From NCBI RefSeq assembly GCF_003350375.1, contig NZ_QQAR01000007.1, forward strand, positions 62,001 through 126,000: DNA of 64,000 nucleotides. Direction: 5' to 3'. This DNA comes from Flavobacterium sp. AG291. GTDB lineage: Bacteria > Bacteroidota > Bacteroidia > Flavobacteriales > Flavobacteriaceae. A program made the translations under genes and the position numbers. The notes beneath the pieces were generated by a model, which did not search any database, was not told the origin of the DNA, and saw only the letters and a program-made list of their open reading frames with translations. Every line of letters starts with the position of its first letter. The stretch's first letter is position 1. Of this stretch, positions 25,625-36,274 are shown piece after piece.

Positions 25625-28600
25625 TTATTGCTTTTTCAGTAGTTTGTAAGTTCCTGTTTTATCACCCACGTGTACGTGGACAACAAACACCTGCTCACCT
25701 GCAACTCCTGAAAGGTTAAGTTCAACTTTCTGGTTTCCTGCTATTGACTGGCCTTTTGTTTCAGACACTTTTCTGCCTGTAATATCAAATACCTCAACAA
25801 TAACATCGTTACCTGCTTCATTATTAACTTCAATAGTAACAGCTCCATCAGTAGGGTTAGGATACATTGTTACCATACCTTTAAGTGGGTTTGGTGTATC
25901 AATACCAAGTACTTCTTCAACAAGTATGTAATCTGCTTTATCAGCAGCAGCACTTGTACCAGCAATGTTATAAGTAATTAAACTTACATTGTATGTACCC
26001 GGAGCATTATACGTTACAGTAGGTGAAGCTTCTGTAGAAGTAGCCGGCTCACCACCTTCAAACGTCCATGCCCATGATGTTGGGTTGTTTGTACTAAGGT
26101 CAGTAAACGTTACTGTTTCACCTTCCTGTATTGTAGTTACGTTAGCCGTAAAATCTGCTACAGGAGTATGCGCTCCAAGATCTCTATCTAATGAGAACAC
26201 CACTGTAGCCGAAGCGTTAAATGTAACGTTACCAAATGTAGCATCTTGCTGAGCAGCGTTATTTCCGTTTGGATGCTGTACAGAGAAGAAACCATATTTA
26301 AAGTCTGGTGTAAAGTTTAGTCCTGTAGGCTCTGCACCCGCCGGCATAGAAGCAAACAGTTTAATATTAGGATGGCTTTGCTCATGATCAGGGCGAATAA
26401 CCCAGATATAGTTAAGACCACCGTCCTGAAGTACCCAAAGGTTACCTTTATCATCAAAAGTAAGGTTATCATTTCCATCTGCCCATGGTTCACTCATAGT
26501 ACCATTTGCAGTTTCAATATTATAATTCTTACCTCCGGCAAATACTTCAAACTGACTGATAGTATCACCATTGTCCTTAAATCTGTAAACTCGGTTTTTA
26601 CCTTTAGATGTAAAATAGATCATACCATTAAGCGGGCTAATCTCGCAATCTTCAACACCGTTAAAGTTAGTACCTCCAAGAGTTGAAGCTACAGTATTAA
26701 GGTTGTTACGATCTGCTTTAGTAGCATTAGGTACCTGTACCCATGTAGCTGTAGCTGAACTTGGCTCATCATCAGATAACGGAAGATCAAGTTTAAGTAC
26801 ATAAACCTTACCTGCGCTAAGATCACCTGGTGTGTCCGCAACGAATTTATAAACACAATGTGTTCCTCCATCCTCACCATAGTAAGCAGTTCTCTGATCG
26901 GCAGCGATAACTACGTTCTCGTGGTTCATTCTACCCATAGCCCATAGTTTCTCCTGATAACCGTTTCCGTGCTCTTTAACCTGAGCCGTTTCCGGATCAA
27001 TTTCTATTAGCCATCCAAGATCCTGATAGCCATCGCCATTTGCATCACCTGAAGCAGTATCCTCTTCACTGGTTACAATAGTACCCCATGGAGTTACACC
27101 ACCCGAACAGTTTCTTGAAGTTGTTACAAGGTTACTGTTGTATAAATCAACCGCTCTTGAATTATCTACAACCCACAGATCCTGAGTTTCATCAAGATGA
27201 AGATTAAGCATAGACACACCACCCGGAGTATTTTCCTGGTTAACTGATAGGTATCCGTTAGTACTACTTCCATTGATACCAATATAAGCTGCAAAGTCAT
27301 GGTTTCCAGGAACGTTACCGCCTCCTGTCATATAAGGAGTTCCTTCTTTAAATATCAGCTGGAAACGGTGATCTCCAGAAATTATAAGATGATTTTGCTG
27401 AGCTGTTGGTGCAATAGATGTGAAACAGCCAATATGAGGCTCATCGCAACTCACAGTAAGATCTTCAGTATTCTGAACATAAAGGTCAAAACCTATATCA
27501 GAACTTGACTGATCGCGATTGTGCATCTCGACAGATATTCTATTTACACCATCAACAAATGCTGACTTAGCAACCTGATAAACGTAGTAACGTTTTTCAT
27601 CTGCACCATCTATAGTGTTTACAGAGTGTGTTAGATAATCAATAGCACCCGTAGGCATATTGTCTCTTATAACTTCTGTACCATTTACATAAACAACTGC
27701 ACCATCATCTCTCCTTAGTCCGAAGTTTACCATATCAGTAAGTTCAGAAAGGTTAATCTGGATATCTCTTGAGAAGTAAGTAGTAATATATTTATTTGCC
27801 GAATCAGGGCCAAAAGACACCACAGTGTTCATTGGATTTCCATATCCAAGAGGTGCAATTCCTTTTTTCCATTCAGTGTTATTAAACACAGGATTAGTCC
27901 ACTCAGTACCCTGATTTATACCGTTATCAAGATAAGTCCATTCAGAACCTTTAGGTAACGGGTAAGCAGCCGGAGCTAATGGAGGAAGATTAAAGTCTAC
28001 CGCCATATCAAATCCAAGATCTGAACTGTTAGCTGCTGCCTGATGAAGCTCTACAGCAATAACGTTCTCTCCTGTTTGTAACAAATTATCAGTAGTAAAT
28101 TCGTAGAATGTAGTTTCTGCAGCATCATTTACAGCAGCAAGTGCAATTGTAGAAGATGTAATTTCTCCCTGAGGCATATTGTCTCTGAAAGCTTCAACTC
28201 CATTTACATATACAACTACACCATCATCTCTAAGTACTTTAAATTTAAGAGTTCCTATTGCTGAAGCATCTTCAACATTAAAAGTATGTCTTAAATATGT
28301 AGTGATGTGTTTGTTTTGTGCATCAGCACCATAACTAAGTGTAGTATTTTGGTTAGGATCACCATACCCAAGGATACCGTTACCAAATAACCATGCCGAA
28401 TCATCATACGCATTAGTTCTCCAGTCAGTTCCAAGATCAGCACCACTATCATTATATTTCCAGATGCTTTGTGCAGCAATTGGGAAACTACCAACCGGAT
28501 ATTCCGGTTCGTTTTTCCATGCAAGGTATACAGGTGTACCATCAAGTGGCATTTCGCCAAAAGTAACAATATTACCAACTTTAGTACCTGTGGCAGCTAT

Positions 28601-31600
28601 TTCCAGAGCTTCAGCCGGATTACCTTTCAATAAGAAATAGGTTTGGGCAATAAGCTGAACATCATTAAGATTTGTAAAAATCTTAGAAAGATCTGCTTTA
28701 GGAGAACCCTGATCCATGTAAAGCGAAGCCATTTTCCAAGGTGTACTCAGGTAAAGTGTATCATTAGCCGTTTCATTAAGAATATGAAGTACTTCTCCAC
28801 CAAGCTGTTTACCTATAACAACGTTATTTTCTTTGCTTGTAATAACATCAGCAAGGAAAAGACCATTTCTGTCATCATTCTTAACACTCCAGTTACCGGT
28901 AACTTTATTTCGGAACGGAGCCTCCATATCTCTTACCGGAGCCGTAGCAGGAATAATGTGTGCATTAGTGTAAGCTACCTCAACCTGTTGCGAACCGCTA
29001 TTTACGATAAAACCGTTATCATCTTGATTAAAGGTATAGTTATAAGGCAGGTTAGCTGTAGCTTCAGGCATTGTAAGATACATATCCTCACGTATCTCTT
29101 CGATAGTTTTAGCTTTAGTCCATATCCTGAACTCATCTATTGTACTTCTCGTAGGCGAGTTATTAGCTACGTTTTTACCTAATGCAAGGTTATTAGCATT
29201 TGGCGTAAAATGGGTTACAGGCATACTACTCATCAATTCACCATTAATGTAGAATTTGAATTCTCCATTCGGTGTATAAGTAACAGCAGCGTGGTTCCAT
29301 TCATTAACAGCCCATACCTTTGTAGAGTTAAGACTGTTCCAGCCTCCTGAAGCACCTTTACCCATAATAGTTTGAAGAGTCTGGTTATCAAGGAATTCCA
29401 TTTCCCAACCAAAGTTACCACCTGTAAGACTCGTGAAACCTACAAGTTTTGTATTTGCTCCGGCTGTTTGTGTTAAACGACCCCAAAGCTCAATTGTAAA
29501 CGGACCTGAAAGTGCCTGGTTAACTCCTTCTTTAGGTATAAGCACTTCGTGTCCCTGACCTAATTCAAGAGTACCACCCTGCTGTGCAATAACCGAATTT
29601 ACATCCGTTTCAAAAGCAAGATAATAGTTACCTGAAGTAAGAGCTACGTTTTCAAAATCAATTTTACCATCTACAGACACTCCTGTAGCTACCGTTTGAT
29701 AGTTACTTTCCGGATCACCTTTTATCAGCATAAACTGCTCGGCAAGGTTATCTATCTGTGTAGGATTTGCAAATATTTTAGAAAGATCAGCCTGTAGTGT
29801 AGCCGTTTCAAGGCTAAGAGCATTAAGGTTCCAACCTCCTTTTACATAAGATGTATTTTCAACAGTTCCTAATGGCAATACAGTACTATCTGTATTACGG
29901 CCTGCTATAAGGTTCGATGAGAAACTGTCAATATCAGCTTTAACATATAAACCGTTATCAGTTTCGTTTTTAATACTCCAGTTACCTGTCACTTTAGGGA
30001 AAGCCTCTGTAAGATCGGCAACAGGGCTTGTCGCATCAATAATTTGTGCACTTGTGTAAGTTACATCATTAACCTGAGTACCAGTATTATCAATTATTCC
30101 GTTATCCTCCTGATCGAAAGTAAGGTTGTAAACAAGATTGTTATCTGTTGTTTTAATGCCATAGTGCATCTGTGCCTTAATTTCTTCAGCAGTTTTAACT
30201 TTATTCCAAATACGGAATTCATCCATTTTAGAAATAGTCTGACTATTGTAGTTTATACTTTTTCCAATGGCAAAATCCCAGTTAGTATTAGTTACAAATC
30301 CAGTGTAAGCACTGGTTGCTTTAAGCTCACCGTTAAGATAAAGTTTAATGTTCTCTCCCGGTTTAGCAGTAACAGCAACGTGGTTCCACTCGCCTACTAT
30401 AAGCTGGGTACCTGAATTAATGTTGTTCCAGTTGTTCGTGTTTGTACCAAATACAGCAGATACACTGTTGTTATCCGGCATTTCAATTGAAAGTCCGGTA
30501 GTATTATTATTAACCCTGCCATGGTTAGAAACTAGTGGCGTGTTACTACCCGGATCCTGTGTCATGTTTACCCAGAACTCTAAAGTAAACTCTCCTGATA
30601 AAGTAGGATTGATATCAGCTTTTGGTATAGTAACAACGTGACCGCCTGTTAATGATAGTGCTCCCCCTCTGCCTAAGCTAAAGGTTGCTATATCCCATCC
30701 AAGGAAATACTCACCTTCAGTAAGGTTTGCATTGTGGAAAGTAACATTTTGTCCGTCAAAATCACCTTCGCTAACGTCTAGATAAGATGTATCACTTTCT
30801 TTCTTAAGAAGGTAATATTTACCTGCCACATTAGCAACCGAATCAAATTTAGTTGCAAGAACCTCTGAAAGATTCATTTTTACTGAAGCAAATGGAGTGC
30901 TTACAGGATCAATTTTCCAACCACCTTTAGCATAAGAAAGTGTAGAACTTCCAGGAACTGCATCAAGAGTAGCATCATTCTTTTTACCCACAACTACATT
31001 ACTTGCATAATTAGTAATGTTATCAGGCATTGAAAGACCAGCAGCGTTCATTGCGTTGTTTTTACTCCATTTACCTTTTACTGTAGTTTGGTAATCAGCC
31101 GGCATAACAGCTACCGGCGAAGTCGCAGGAGCAAGTGTACCACCGTTAAGTGTAACAACATGAGGAACACTCCCTTTACTTGTAATAGTATTTGCACCTT
31201 CTGTTGTAGGGGCAAAATCATAATACAATGCAAGGTTTTCTTCTGTACCTTCAAGAGCATAATGCATTGTTTGCTTAATTTCTTCTGGAGTAAGTGCTTT
31301 TTGCCAGATGCGTAGCTCATCAAGTTCAGCCTGAACAGCACCTGTATATGCCGGACTGTAACCAAGACCAAGACCCCAACTGTTACCCACGTATTGCGTA
31401 AAGTTAGTTTGCGCTACAAATTCACCGTTTACATAATATTTAAGCTGTCCATTATTAACAGCAGTAACTGTTACCTGATTCCATTCTCCTACATTCCATG
31501 CAGCACCCTGCTCAGAAATAGTGTTCCATCCGGAACCATTGTTACCAATAACCACATTAAGCTTATTGCTATCCGGGAATTCAAAAGATATACCTGTAGA

Positions 31601-33748
31601 GTTACCATTTACCCTTCCGTTACTTGCAAGCATTTTAAAGTTTGTACCCGGATCACCATTAAGTTTAGCCCAAAACTGTATTGTAAAGTTGTTAGCTAAT
31701 AAAGGATTAATTACCGATCCTGGGATTGCCATTTGCGGAGCTCCAGCTACTTTAAGTACTTCTCCTCGTGTAGTTTCAAAATCAGCTTCAGTAAGAATAG
31801 CCTCATCAGAGATAATTCTTCCGTAAAGAACCAATTTATCAAGAGCACCAATGAATTTTTTACCTTCAAAGTTATTACCTACTTTTATTTCAGATGCAGA
31901 TGCAACCGGAGAGATTACGTTAGTCCATGACTGGATAACAAAACCATTGTAATATAGAGACAGTTTTCTCCTGACATTATCATATTTCCATACAATATAA
32001 GCCCAAGTATGTGGCAGTAAGCTGTACTGACTTGTATAAGTTGTATTAGTTGCATGGTCTTTGTAGGTTAACTTACCATTAGCATCCAATCCAAAAGAAA
32101 CACCTGTTCCGGCAGAACCGTTAGAAATTATTGTAGAACCGTTAGACTGGAAAGCTTCTGGTTTTACCCAAAACGCAAGACTGAACGGACGATTATGGAA
32201 ATTAAGAGAAAGTGCACTCGGAATACTTACCGAAGTATTTTGCCCAAAGCTTACTGCTTCATTAGCTAAACCTTCCCTATCGTTTACATAAGCTACATCT
32301 GTTGCAGTAATAACATGATTGTAAGTCGATGCATCAGTAATAGAATTACTCATGTCTAACTGAAGTTTAAGCGCATCAGCATTCTGACTTGTAAGCATGT
32401 CTTCGTGTATGATTGTCTCAAAATATGGAACTCCTGTAGGCCCCACATATTCAACTTTCATTCTACGATCATCTTCTGCTCCAAAAACATTAATTCTCAA
32501 ATACGTTTGCTTTACACCTGTCATCAGGTAGTCGCTACCGTAGTTTACATTGTGCTGACCGTTACCTATGTCAGAGTTAAGGTTACCAGACAAGATATCA
32601 TAAAGCGGATATTTAACATCACTACCTTCACGTATCATGAACTTTTGCTCATGGATATCAGCACTTAGGGATAACACACCGTTGATATTATTATCTCGGA
32701 TATAGTTTACAAGTTCTGCAGATTGTGTTGTTGCACAAAAGTTTCTTCCACCACAGTTACGTTCAAATGATGGTGTACCGTTAATAAGCACTTTAAATTT
32801 AGCTGTAGAAGCTAAAAGTGCACCTTTAAGCCACACCATCTGATCAGGACCAAGGTGAGCAAGAGTACCATCGCGGTAGCTACGGTTGTCAAGTAAGAAA
32901 TACTCAACATCTTTGTACTTGTACGAAGAGAAAAGCCCGGGACCTTCAGGAGTACTCTTGTATTCCGGGTTAGGCCACCAGTCTTTAAATATCTCTTTCA
33001 TTTCACCTAACGTTGGCATTGTTTTGTTAAACTCGTTAGGTCCAGTGTCATGATTATCTGTAATAGCCAGCTGAGGCATAGCCTTAGTCAGGTTGTCATG
33101 AAAATCCCTGTAGAACATGTAACGTGCAAACGCCATGTCTTTGTTTGCCCAGTCATCAACACCGTCAGGACACTGCCCCATAGCATGCTGAAGACCTAAA
33201 AGGTATACGGCATCACCTAACCATACCATCATGTCGCTGCCTTCCTGCGCCATAACGTTAAACATGTTCGGGTCACCGTTAATATGTGTCGCGGACTCCG
33301 GTATGTCTATACAACGTGAAAGGTCGTATATTCTACCACAGCCGCCAGAAAGAAACTCAAAATCATCTATGATCTCCTGTTCATTTCTGATAGTTGCCAC
33401 TCTATTTGAAGCAACACCATTTACCATTACCTTAGCAGTATAATTACCGCCAGGCAACAGGTTAGTGTACTCAAAAGAGCGTAGGTTATACCCTAAACGG
33501 GTATCAGAATTGTAAGCCGTACCTGTTAGAAGAGTGCCCGGTGCAGCATTTTCAGACATGGAAATGGACAAAGCATTTCCGGAGCCTGTGTTGTTTTTGG
33601 TAAGCACCCATACCCTTACCTTATTGTTATAAGGCGGGCTCATCATGGGGCCATACACAATTGAATCTCCAGGAATGATCTGAGCCTGCAGGCTATAGCT
33701 CACCCCAAGGAAAAACAATAAACTTAAAAAGAGAAAATTCTTTTTCAT
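25625..33748 (-). CDS. Giant secreted protein with PhoD-like and PhoX-like phosphatase domains, LamG, PKD and T9SS tail
   Basis: From the ATG at 33748 the product is about 2,707 residues; an open frame to 33847 lacks a plausible signal. Approximate order: signal peptide 1-23; PhoD-type metallophosphatase 45-430, with MVWLGDAVYLL, ITDNHDTGPNEF and LSLSADIHEQKF; four LamG/concanavalin-like domains near 460-650, 673-830, 1036-1194 and 1396-1563. Three similar linkers of about 150 residues lie between or after the LamG domains. Two copies of a beta-sandwich module follow (about 1760-1920 and 1934-2093, each with RDDG-VVYVNG). Next is a PhoX/DUF839 beta-propeller (about 2103-2524, with GGVTPWGTIVTSEED and MGRMNHENV). 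A PKD domain (about 2526-2613) and a T9SS type A sorting domain (MYPNPTDG onward) end the protein. It is likely an outer-membrane-attached phosphoesterase. I count two candidate active sites; whether both work is unknown. Confidence 0.88.
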   Translation of the reverse strand: MKKNFLFLSLLFFLGVSYSLQAQIIPGDSIVYGPMMSPPYNNKVRVWVLTKNNTGSGNALSISMSENAAPGTLLTGTAYNSDTRLGYNLRSFEYTNLLPGGNYTAKVMVNGVASNRVATIRNEQEIIDDFEFLSGGCGRIYDLSRCIDIPESATHINGDPNMFNVMAQEGSDMMVWLGDAVYLLGLQHAMGQCPDGVDDWANKDMAFARYMFYRDFHDNLTKAMPQLAITDNHDTGPNEFNKTMPTLGEMKEIFKDWWPNPEYKSTPEGPGLFSSYKYKDVEYFLLDNRSYRDGTLAHLGPDQMVWLKGALLASTAKFKVLINGTPSFERNCGGRNFCATTQSAELVNYIRDNNINGVLSLSADIHEQKFMIREGSDVKYPLYDILSGNLNSDIGNGQHNVNYGSDYLMTGVKQTYLRINVFGAEDDRRMKVEYVGPTGVPYFETIIHEDMLTSQNADALKLQLDMSNSITDASTYNHVITATDVAYVNDREGLANEAVSFGQNTSVSIPSALSLNFHNRPFSLAFWVKPEAFQSNGSTIISNGSAGTGVSFGLDANGKLTYKDHATNTTYTSQYSLLPHTWAYIVWKYDNVRRKLSLYYNGFVIQSWTNVISPVASASEIKVGNNFEGKKFIGALDKLVLYGRIISDEAILTEADFETTRGEVLKVAGAPQMAIPGSVINPLLANNFTIQFWAKLNGDPGTNFKMLASNGRVNGNSTGISFEFPDSNKLNVVIGNNGSGWNTISEQGAAWNVGEWNQVTVTAVNNGQLKYYVNGEFVAQTNFTQYVGNSWGLGLGYSPAYTGAVQAELDELRIWQKALTPEEIKQTMHYALEGTEENLALYYDFAPTTEGANTITSKGSVPHVVTLNGGTLAPATSPVAVMPADYQTTVKGKWSKNNAMNAAGLSMPDNITNYASNVVVGKKNDATLDAVPGSSTLSYAKGGWKIDPVSTPFASVKMNLSEVLATKFDSVANVAGKYYLLKKESDTSYLDVSEGDFDGQNVTFHNANLTEGEYFLGWDIATFSLGRGGALSLTGGHVVTIPKADINPTLSGEFTLEFWVNMTQDPGSNTPLVSNHGRVNNNTTGLSIEMPDNNSVSAVFGTNTNNWNNINSGTQLIVGEWNHVAVTAKPGENIKLYLNGELKATSAYTGFVTNTNWDFAIGKSINYNSQTISKMDEFRIWNKVKTAEEIKAQMHYGIKTTDNNLVYNLTFDQEDNGIIDNTGTQVNDVTYTSAQIIDATSPVADLTEAFPKVTGNWSIKNETDNGLYVKADIDSFSSNLIAGRNTDSTVLPLGTVENTSYVKGGWNLNALSLETATLQADLSKIFANPTQIDNLAEQFMLIKGDPESNYQTVATGVSVDGKIDFENVALTSGNYYLAFETDVNSVIAQQGGTLELGQGHEVLIPKEGVNQALSGPFTIELWGRLTQTAGANTKLVGFTSLTGGNFGWEMEFLDNQTLQTIMGKGASGGWNSLNSTKVWAVNEWNHAAVTYTPNGEFKFYINGELMSSMPVTHFTPNANNLALGKNVANNSPTRSTIDEFRIWTKAKTIEEIREDMYLTMPEATANLPYNYTFNQDDNGFIVNSGSQQVEVAYTNAHIIPATAPVRDMEAPFRNKVTGNWSVKNDDRNGLFLADVITSKENNVVIGKQLGGEVLHILNETANDTLYLSTPWKMASLYMDQGSPKADLSKIFTNLNDVQLIAQTYFLLKGNPAEALEIAATGTKVGNIVTFGEMPLDGTPVYLAWKNEPEYPVGSFPIAAQSIWKYNDSGADLGTDWRTNAYDDSAWLFGNGILGYGDPNQNTTLSYGADAQNKHITTYLRHTFNVEDASAIGTLKFKVLRDDGVVVYVNGVEAFRDNMPQGEITSSTIALAAVNDAAETTFYEFTTDNLLQTGENVIAVELHQAAANSSDLGFDMAVDFNLPPLAPAAYPLPKGSEWTYLDNGINQGTEWTNPVFNNTEWKKGIAPLGYGNPMNTVVSFGPDSANKYITTYFSRDIQINLSELTDMVNFGLRRDDGAVVYVNGTEVIRDNMPTGAIDYLTHSVNTIDGADEKRYYVYQVAKSAFVDGVNRISVEMHNRDQSSSDIGFDLYVQNTEDLTVSCDEPHIGCFTSIAPTAQQNHLIISGDHRFQLIFKEGTPYMTGGGNVPGNHDFAAYIGINGSSTNGYLSVNQENTPGGVSMLNLHLDETQDLWVVDNSRAVDLYNSNLVTTSRNCSGGVTPWGTIVTSEEDTASGDANGDGYQDLGWLIEIDPETAQVKEHGNGYQEKLWAMGRMNHENVVIAADQRTAYYGEDGGTHCVYKFVADTPGDLSAGKVYVLKLDLPLSDDEPSSATATWVQVPNATKADRNNLNTVASTLGGTNFNGVEDCEISPLNGMIYFTSKGKNRVYRFKDNGDTISQFEVFAGGKNYNIETANGTMSEPWADGNDNLTFDDKGNLWVLQDGGLNYIWVIRPDHEQSHPNIKLFASMPAGAEPTGLNFTPDFKYGFFSVQHPNGNNAAQQDATFGNVTFNASATVVFSLDRDLGAHTPVADFTANVTTIQEGETVTFTDLSTNNPTSWAWTFEGGEPATSTEASPTVTYNAPGTYNVSLITYNIAGTSAAADKADYILVEEVLGIDTPNPLKGMVTMYPNPTDGAVTIEVNNEAGNDVIVEVFDITGRKVSETKGQSIAGNQKVELNLSGVAGEQVFVVHVHVGDKTGTYKLLKKQ

Positions 33749-33786
33749 GTTTGGCATTTGTGAAAAATTAATGATTATTAAAGCGC

Positions 33787-33814
33787 CAAAAGTAGCGCTG
33801 CCAAATGCCCGCAA
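33787..33814 (-). promoter_or_regulatory. Promoter of the giant phosphatase gene
   Basis: On the minus strand TTG (33812-33814), a 17-bp spacer and TACTTTTG (33787-33794) make an exact Bacteroidetes promoter, 39 bp before the ATG at 33748. This also argues against the upstream extension of the frame, since the frame's first codons lie upstream of the predicted transcript start. Confidence 0.7.
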
Positions 33815-34091
33815 TCCCATAAAGCATTTTAAGGTTGCATTACCCAAAAATGATAATTAAGGGAGTTTTATGTTAAGGTAACTTTGAGGAAATAAAGAAA
33901 AATTCTACCTAAGATTATAACCAGATGTAATATTCTCAAAAATATTATGGTCGCAAAAACCACAAGTTTATCAAATTTGCATTTTTAGTGAATAATATCC
34001 AAAAATATAAGTTTTAATATTAAATTAACCTAAAACTACTCTATTACCTTAAGCTTAAGAAGAGTACGATTTTACTTAACATTAATAATTA

Positions 34092-36065
34092 TTACTGCTT
34101 AGAATAAGCAGTTCCCGGATTATCAGTCAGCGACTCCATAAAAGCGATAAGAGCAGTAATTTCCTTTTTAGAAAGATTAAGATGATCAGGCGGAAGTGTC
34201 TGATTTGGCACCTCATAGGTAAGACCAAGGCCTGCCGCTCCCCCTTTATTATAAAAATCAATAACCTCGTCGAGTGTATTGTATGCTCCATTATGAAAGT
34301 AAGGAGCCGTCAGTTTTACATTTCGCACTGTCATGGTTTTAAAAGACCCTCTGTATATCTCTTCATAATCTTCTGTAATCATATTGCCAATTCTTCCAAA
34401 ATCCTGATCTACATCAAGTGTATTTGGCTTTGCCAATACACCAAGCACTTCGCTTTCATTTTCATGGTATAATGGAGGTACAAGCCCGCTAAAAGTAGGA
34501 GCATAATGGCAGGTTGCACATGCTGCTTTACCGGTAAAAAGATTAAAGCCGAGTTTAACCTGTGCAGAAATATCTTTTACCTCACCACGCGCATAGCGAT
34601 CAAAGCTACTGTTAAATGATCTAAGTGACGCTACATAAGACGATAAGGCAGCCGAGAAACGGTAACGGTTAATTTCTGCATTTGCACCAAATGCTTTGTC
34701 AAATAAAACTCTATAGATAGTATTGTTACCTAACTTTTTGATGAGTTCAGGAAAGTTCGTATTAAATTCCAGATGGTTTTCAATAACGTGTTCACCCTGT
34801 TCTTCAAGATCGACAGCACGCAAATCATAAAAATACCTGTCAGAGAAAACCACATTTATCAATGATGGTGAATTACGTAACACACTCTTGCCTTCTACAC
34901 TTGCCAATGATTTAGCAACACCATCTGAAAAAGCCATTTCAGGACGATGACACGATGCACAACTCATTTTTTCATTATTACTCAACGATGTATCGTAAAA
35001 CAATTGTTTCCCCAAATTACGTAATGCTTCACTGTCATCCGATTCTTTAAGTAAGGTATAATAGTATGGATTAAGAAAATCCTCAGCGAAGATCCCCTTG
35101 CTGTATGCATTCCATGAAGATGTTTCACCGCTAATTTCCTGTGTACTCTTTATATGTAGACTTATCTGCATTTTTCGAAAAGAATCATATAACGGATTAA
35201 TATGTTCCATTAAAAAAGTAAGCCTGTCAAAACTGTCAAAGTCATGGTTTTTTTCCAGATAAGTGACAGCAGTTTTTATACTCAGTTCCAATTGCTGTTT
35301 TTCTGCTTCAGGTAGCCTTTGCAATAATGGCTTTAAAACCTCCTGCATACCCCTTAGTGAAGCCGCAGCTTCCTCCATCGCATTAAGCGACCCAGGTGTA
35401 TCAAACCCGGTAACCCCCATTGTAAAAATACGAACAAGTTCTAATCGTGTAGCTTCCATAATTTCATGCTCATAGAAGTAATTACGTTTTTTTACAGCTT
35501 CAACCAGTACAGTATAGGTTTCTTTCAGTGCTGCAGTCAGTTTTACTACCTCTATTGCATCAACATCACCATCTGCAAAGACAGTTTCATCAAGTACCTG
35601 CAGTCCAACAGGTGCTACTACCCTTTGAGCTCCACGATAATGATCAGTGTTTAGATGATCTATAGGCAGGGTTTTACTATATTCTTCAGGGCTGATGCCG
35701 TAATAATTATTAGTCTTAAATTCTTCTTTTACAGGATATGGATCCAGGTGATATAAAGGAGCACCATTTATATAAGATTTTATATGTTTCGGAAAATAGT
35801 ATTCTAAAATACCTTCTGTTCTTTTAAAAGCTAACCTTGTTTTTATTAACTGTTGTCTTAACTGCTTTAGCGTACCATCGCCTTGTCTGTATAAAACAGC
35901 CACATTATTTAAACTAATGATTTCTTGGTTTAATAAATCTGTTTGAGATACAATTATATCCCGAAAATCATCTGAATAGTAATCACCCTGAGTATGGTGG
36001 AATGATGGAAAAAACCAAGCGATTATAACACAAATCAGTATAGGAAAAGAAAGCTTAAGACTCAT
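34092..36065 (-). CDS. Diheme cytochrome c peroxidase (MauG family) with imelysin-like N-terminal domain
   Basis: This 657-residue exported protein has a hydrophobic N-terminal signal (about residues 4-20). Residues about 30-300 are helical, with a segment LRQQLIKTRLAFKRTEGILEYY that resembles the start of imelysin domains. The C-terminal half is a bacterial diheme peroxidase with CASCH near residue 367 and CATCH near 516. It also has GKQLFYDTSLSNNEKMSC, NSPSLIN, the PYFHNGAYNTLDEVIDFYNKGG region and a final MESL. Standard enzymes of this class are about 330-380 residues, so the N-terminal 300 residues are an addition. It lies near two imelysin-type genes on the opposite strand, which suggests a shared metal-related task. 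Peroxidase activity is inferred. Confidence 0.87.
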   Translation of the reverse strand: MSLKLSFPILICVIIAWFFPSFHHTQGDYYSDDFRDIIVSQTDLLNQEIISLNNVAVLYRQGDGTLKQLRQQLIKTRLAFKRTEGILEYYFPKHIKSYINGAPLYHLDPYPVKEEFKTNNYYGISPEEYSKTLPIDHLNTDHYRGAQRVVAPVGLQVLDETVFADGDVDAIEVVKLTAALKETYTVLVEAVKKRNYFYEHEIMEATRLELVRIFTMGVTGFDTPGSLNAMEEAAASLRGMQEVLKPLLQRLPEAEKQQLELSIKTAVTYLEKNHDFDSFDRLTFLMEHINPLYDSFRKMQISLHIKSTQEISGETSSWNAYSKGIFAEDFLNPYYYTLLKESDDSEALRNLGKQLFYDTSLSNNEKMSCASCHRPEMAFSDGVAKSLASVEGKSVLRNSPSLINVVFSDRYFYDLRAVDLEEQGEHVIENHLEFNTNFPELIKKLGNNTIYRVLFDKAFGANAEINRYRFSAALSSYVASLRSFNSSFDRYARGEVKDISAQVKLGFNLFTGKAACATCHYAPTFSGLVPPLYHENESEVLGVLAKPNTLDVDQDFGRIGNMITEDYEEIYRGSFKTMTVRNVKLTAPYFHNGAYNTLDEVIDFYNKGGAAGLGLTYEVPNQTLPPDHLNLSKKEITALIAFMESLTDNPGTAYSKQ

Positions 36066-36085
36066 TAGTATTTAGATAAGAATTG

Positions 36086-36093
36086 CAAACTTA
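36086..36093 (-). promoter_or_regulatory. Putative -7 element of the diheme peroxidase gene
   Basis: Minus-strand TAAGTTTG matches TAnnTTTG and lies about 20 bp before the ATG. The nearest upstream TTG is 15 bp away, slightly closer than usual. Confidence 0.4.
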
Positions 36094-36202
36094 TACTGAT
36101 TGATAGTGCAAAATGTTATCTCTGTATTAAAGAATAATTAACTCATACTTTTTAGCAAAAGTCAGTAACGCTTTTATTTGTTTAAATAGAAGTTAGATTA
36201 AT

Positions 36203-36236
36203 AAAAAACACCCGCCGTAAATGGCAGGTGTTTGTT
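36203..36236 (-). terminator. Terminator of the TolC/HlyD/ABC operon
   Basis: On the minus strand AAACACCTGCCAT pairs (one mismatch) with ACGGCGGGTGTTT and runs into a T tract. It lies about 40 bp after the stop of the TolC-like gene. Confidence 0.85.
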
Positions 36237-36274
36237 TATGAGTTTAGACTCTTAAATTCATTAAATAAAGGGGC

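Noticed and set aside
28643..29182. 179-codon plus-strand frame inside the giant gene
   Set aside because: It is antisense to LamG and linker coding sequence; its long open frame reflects the biased codon use of the real gene.
28900..31800. Repeats in the giant gene as a possible CRISPR array
   Set aside because: The repeats are protein-level, about 1 kb apart and not identical in DNA, with no spacer pattern.
33749..33847. N-terminal extension of the giant protein
   Set aside because: The extension hides the signal peptide and covers an exact promoter.
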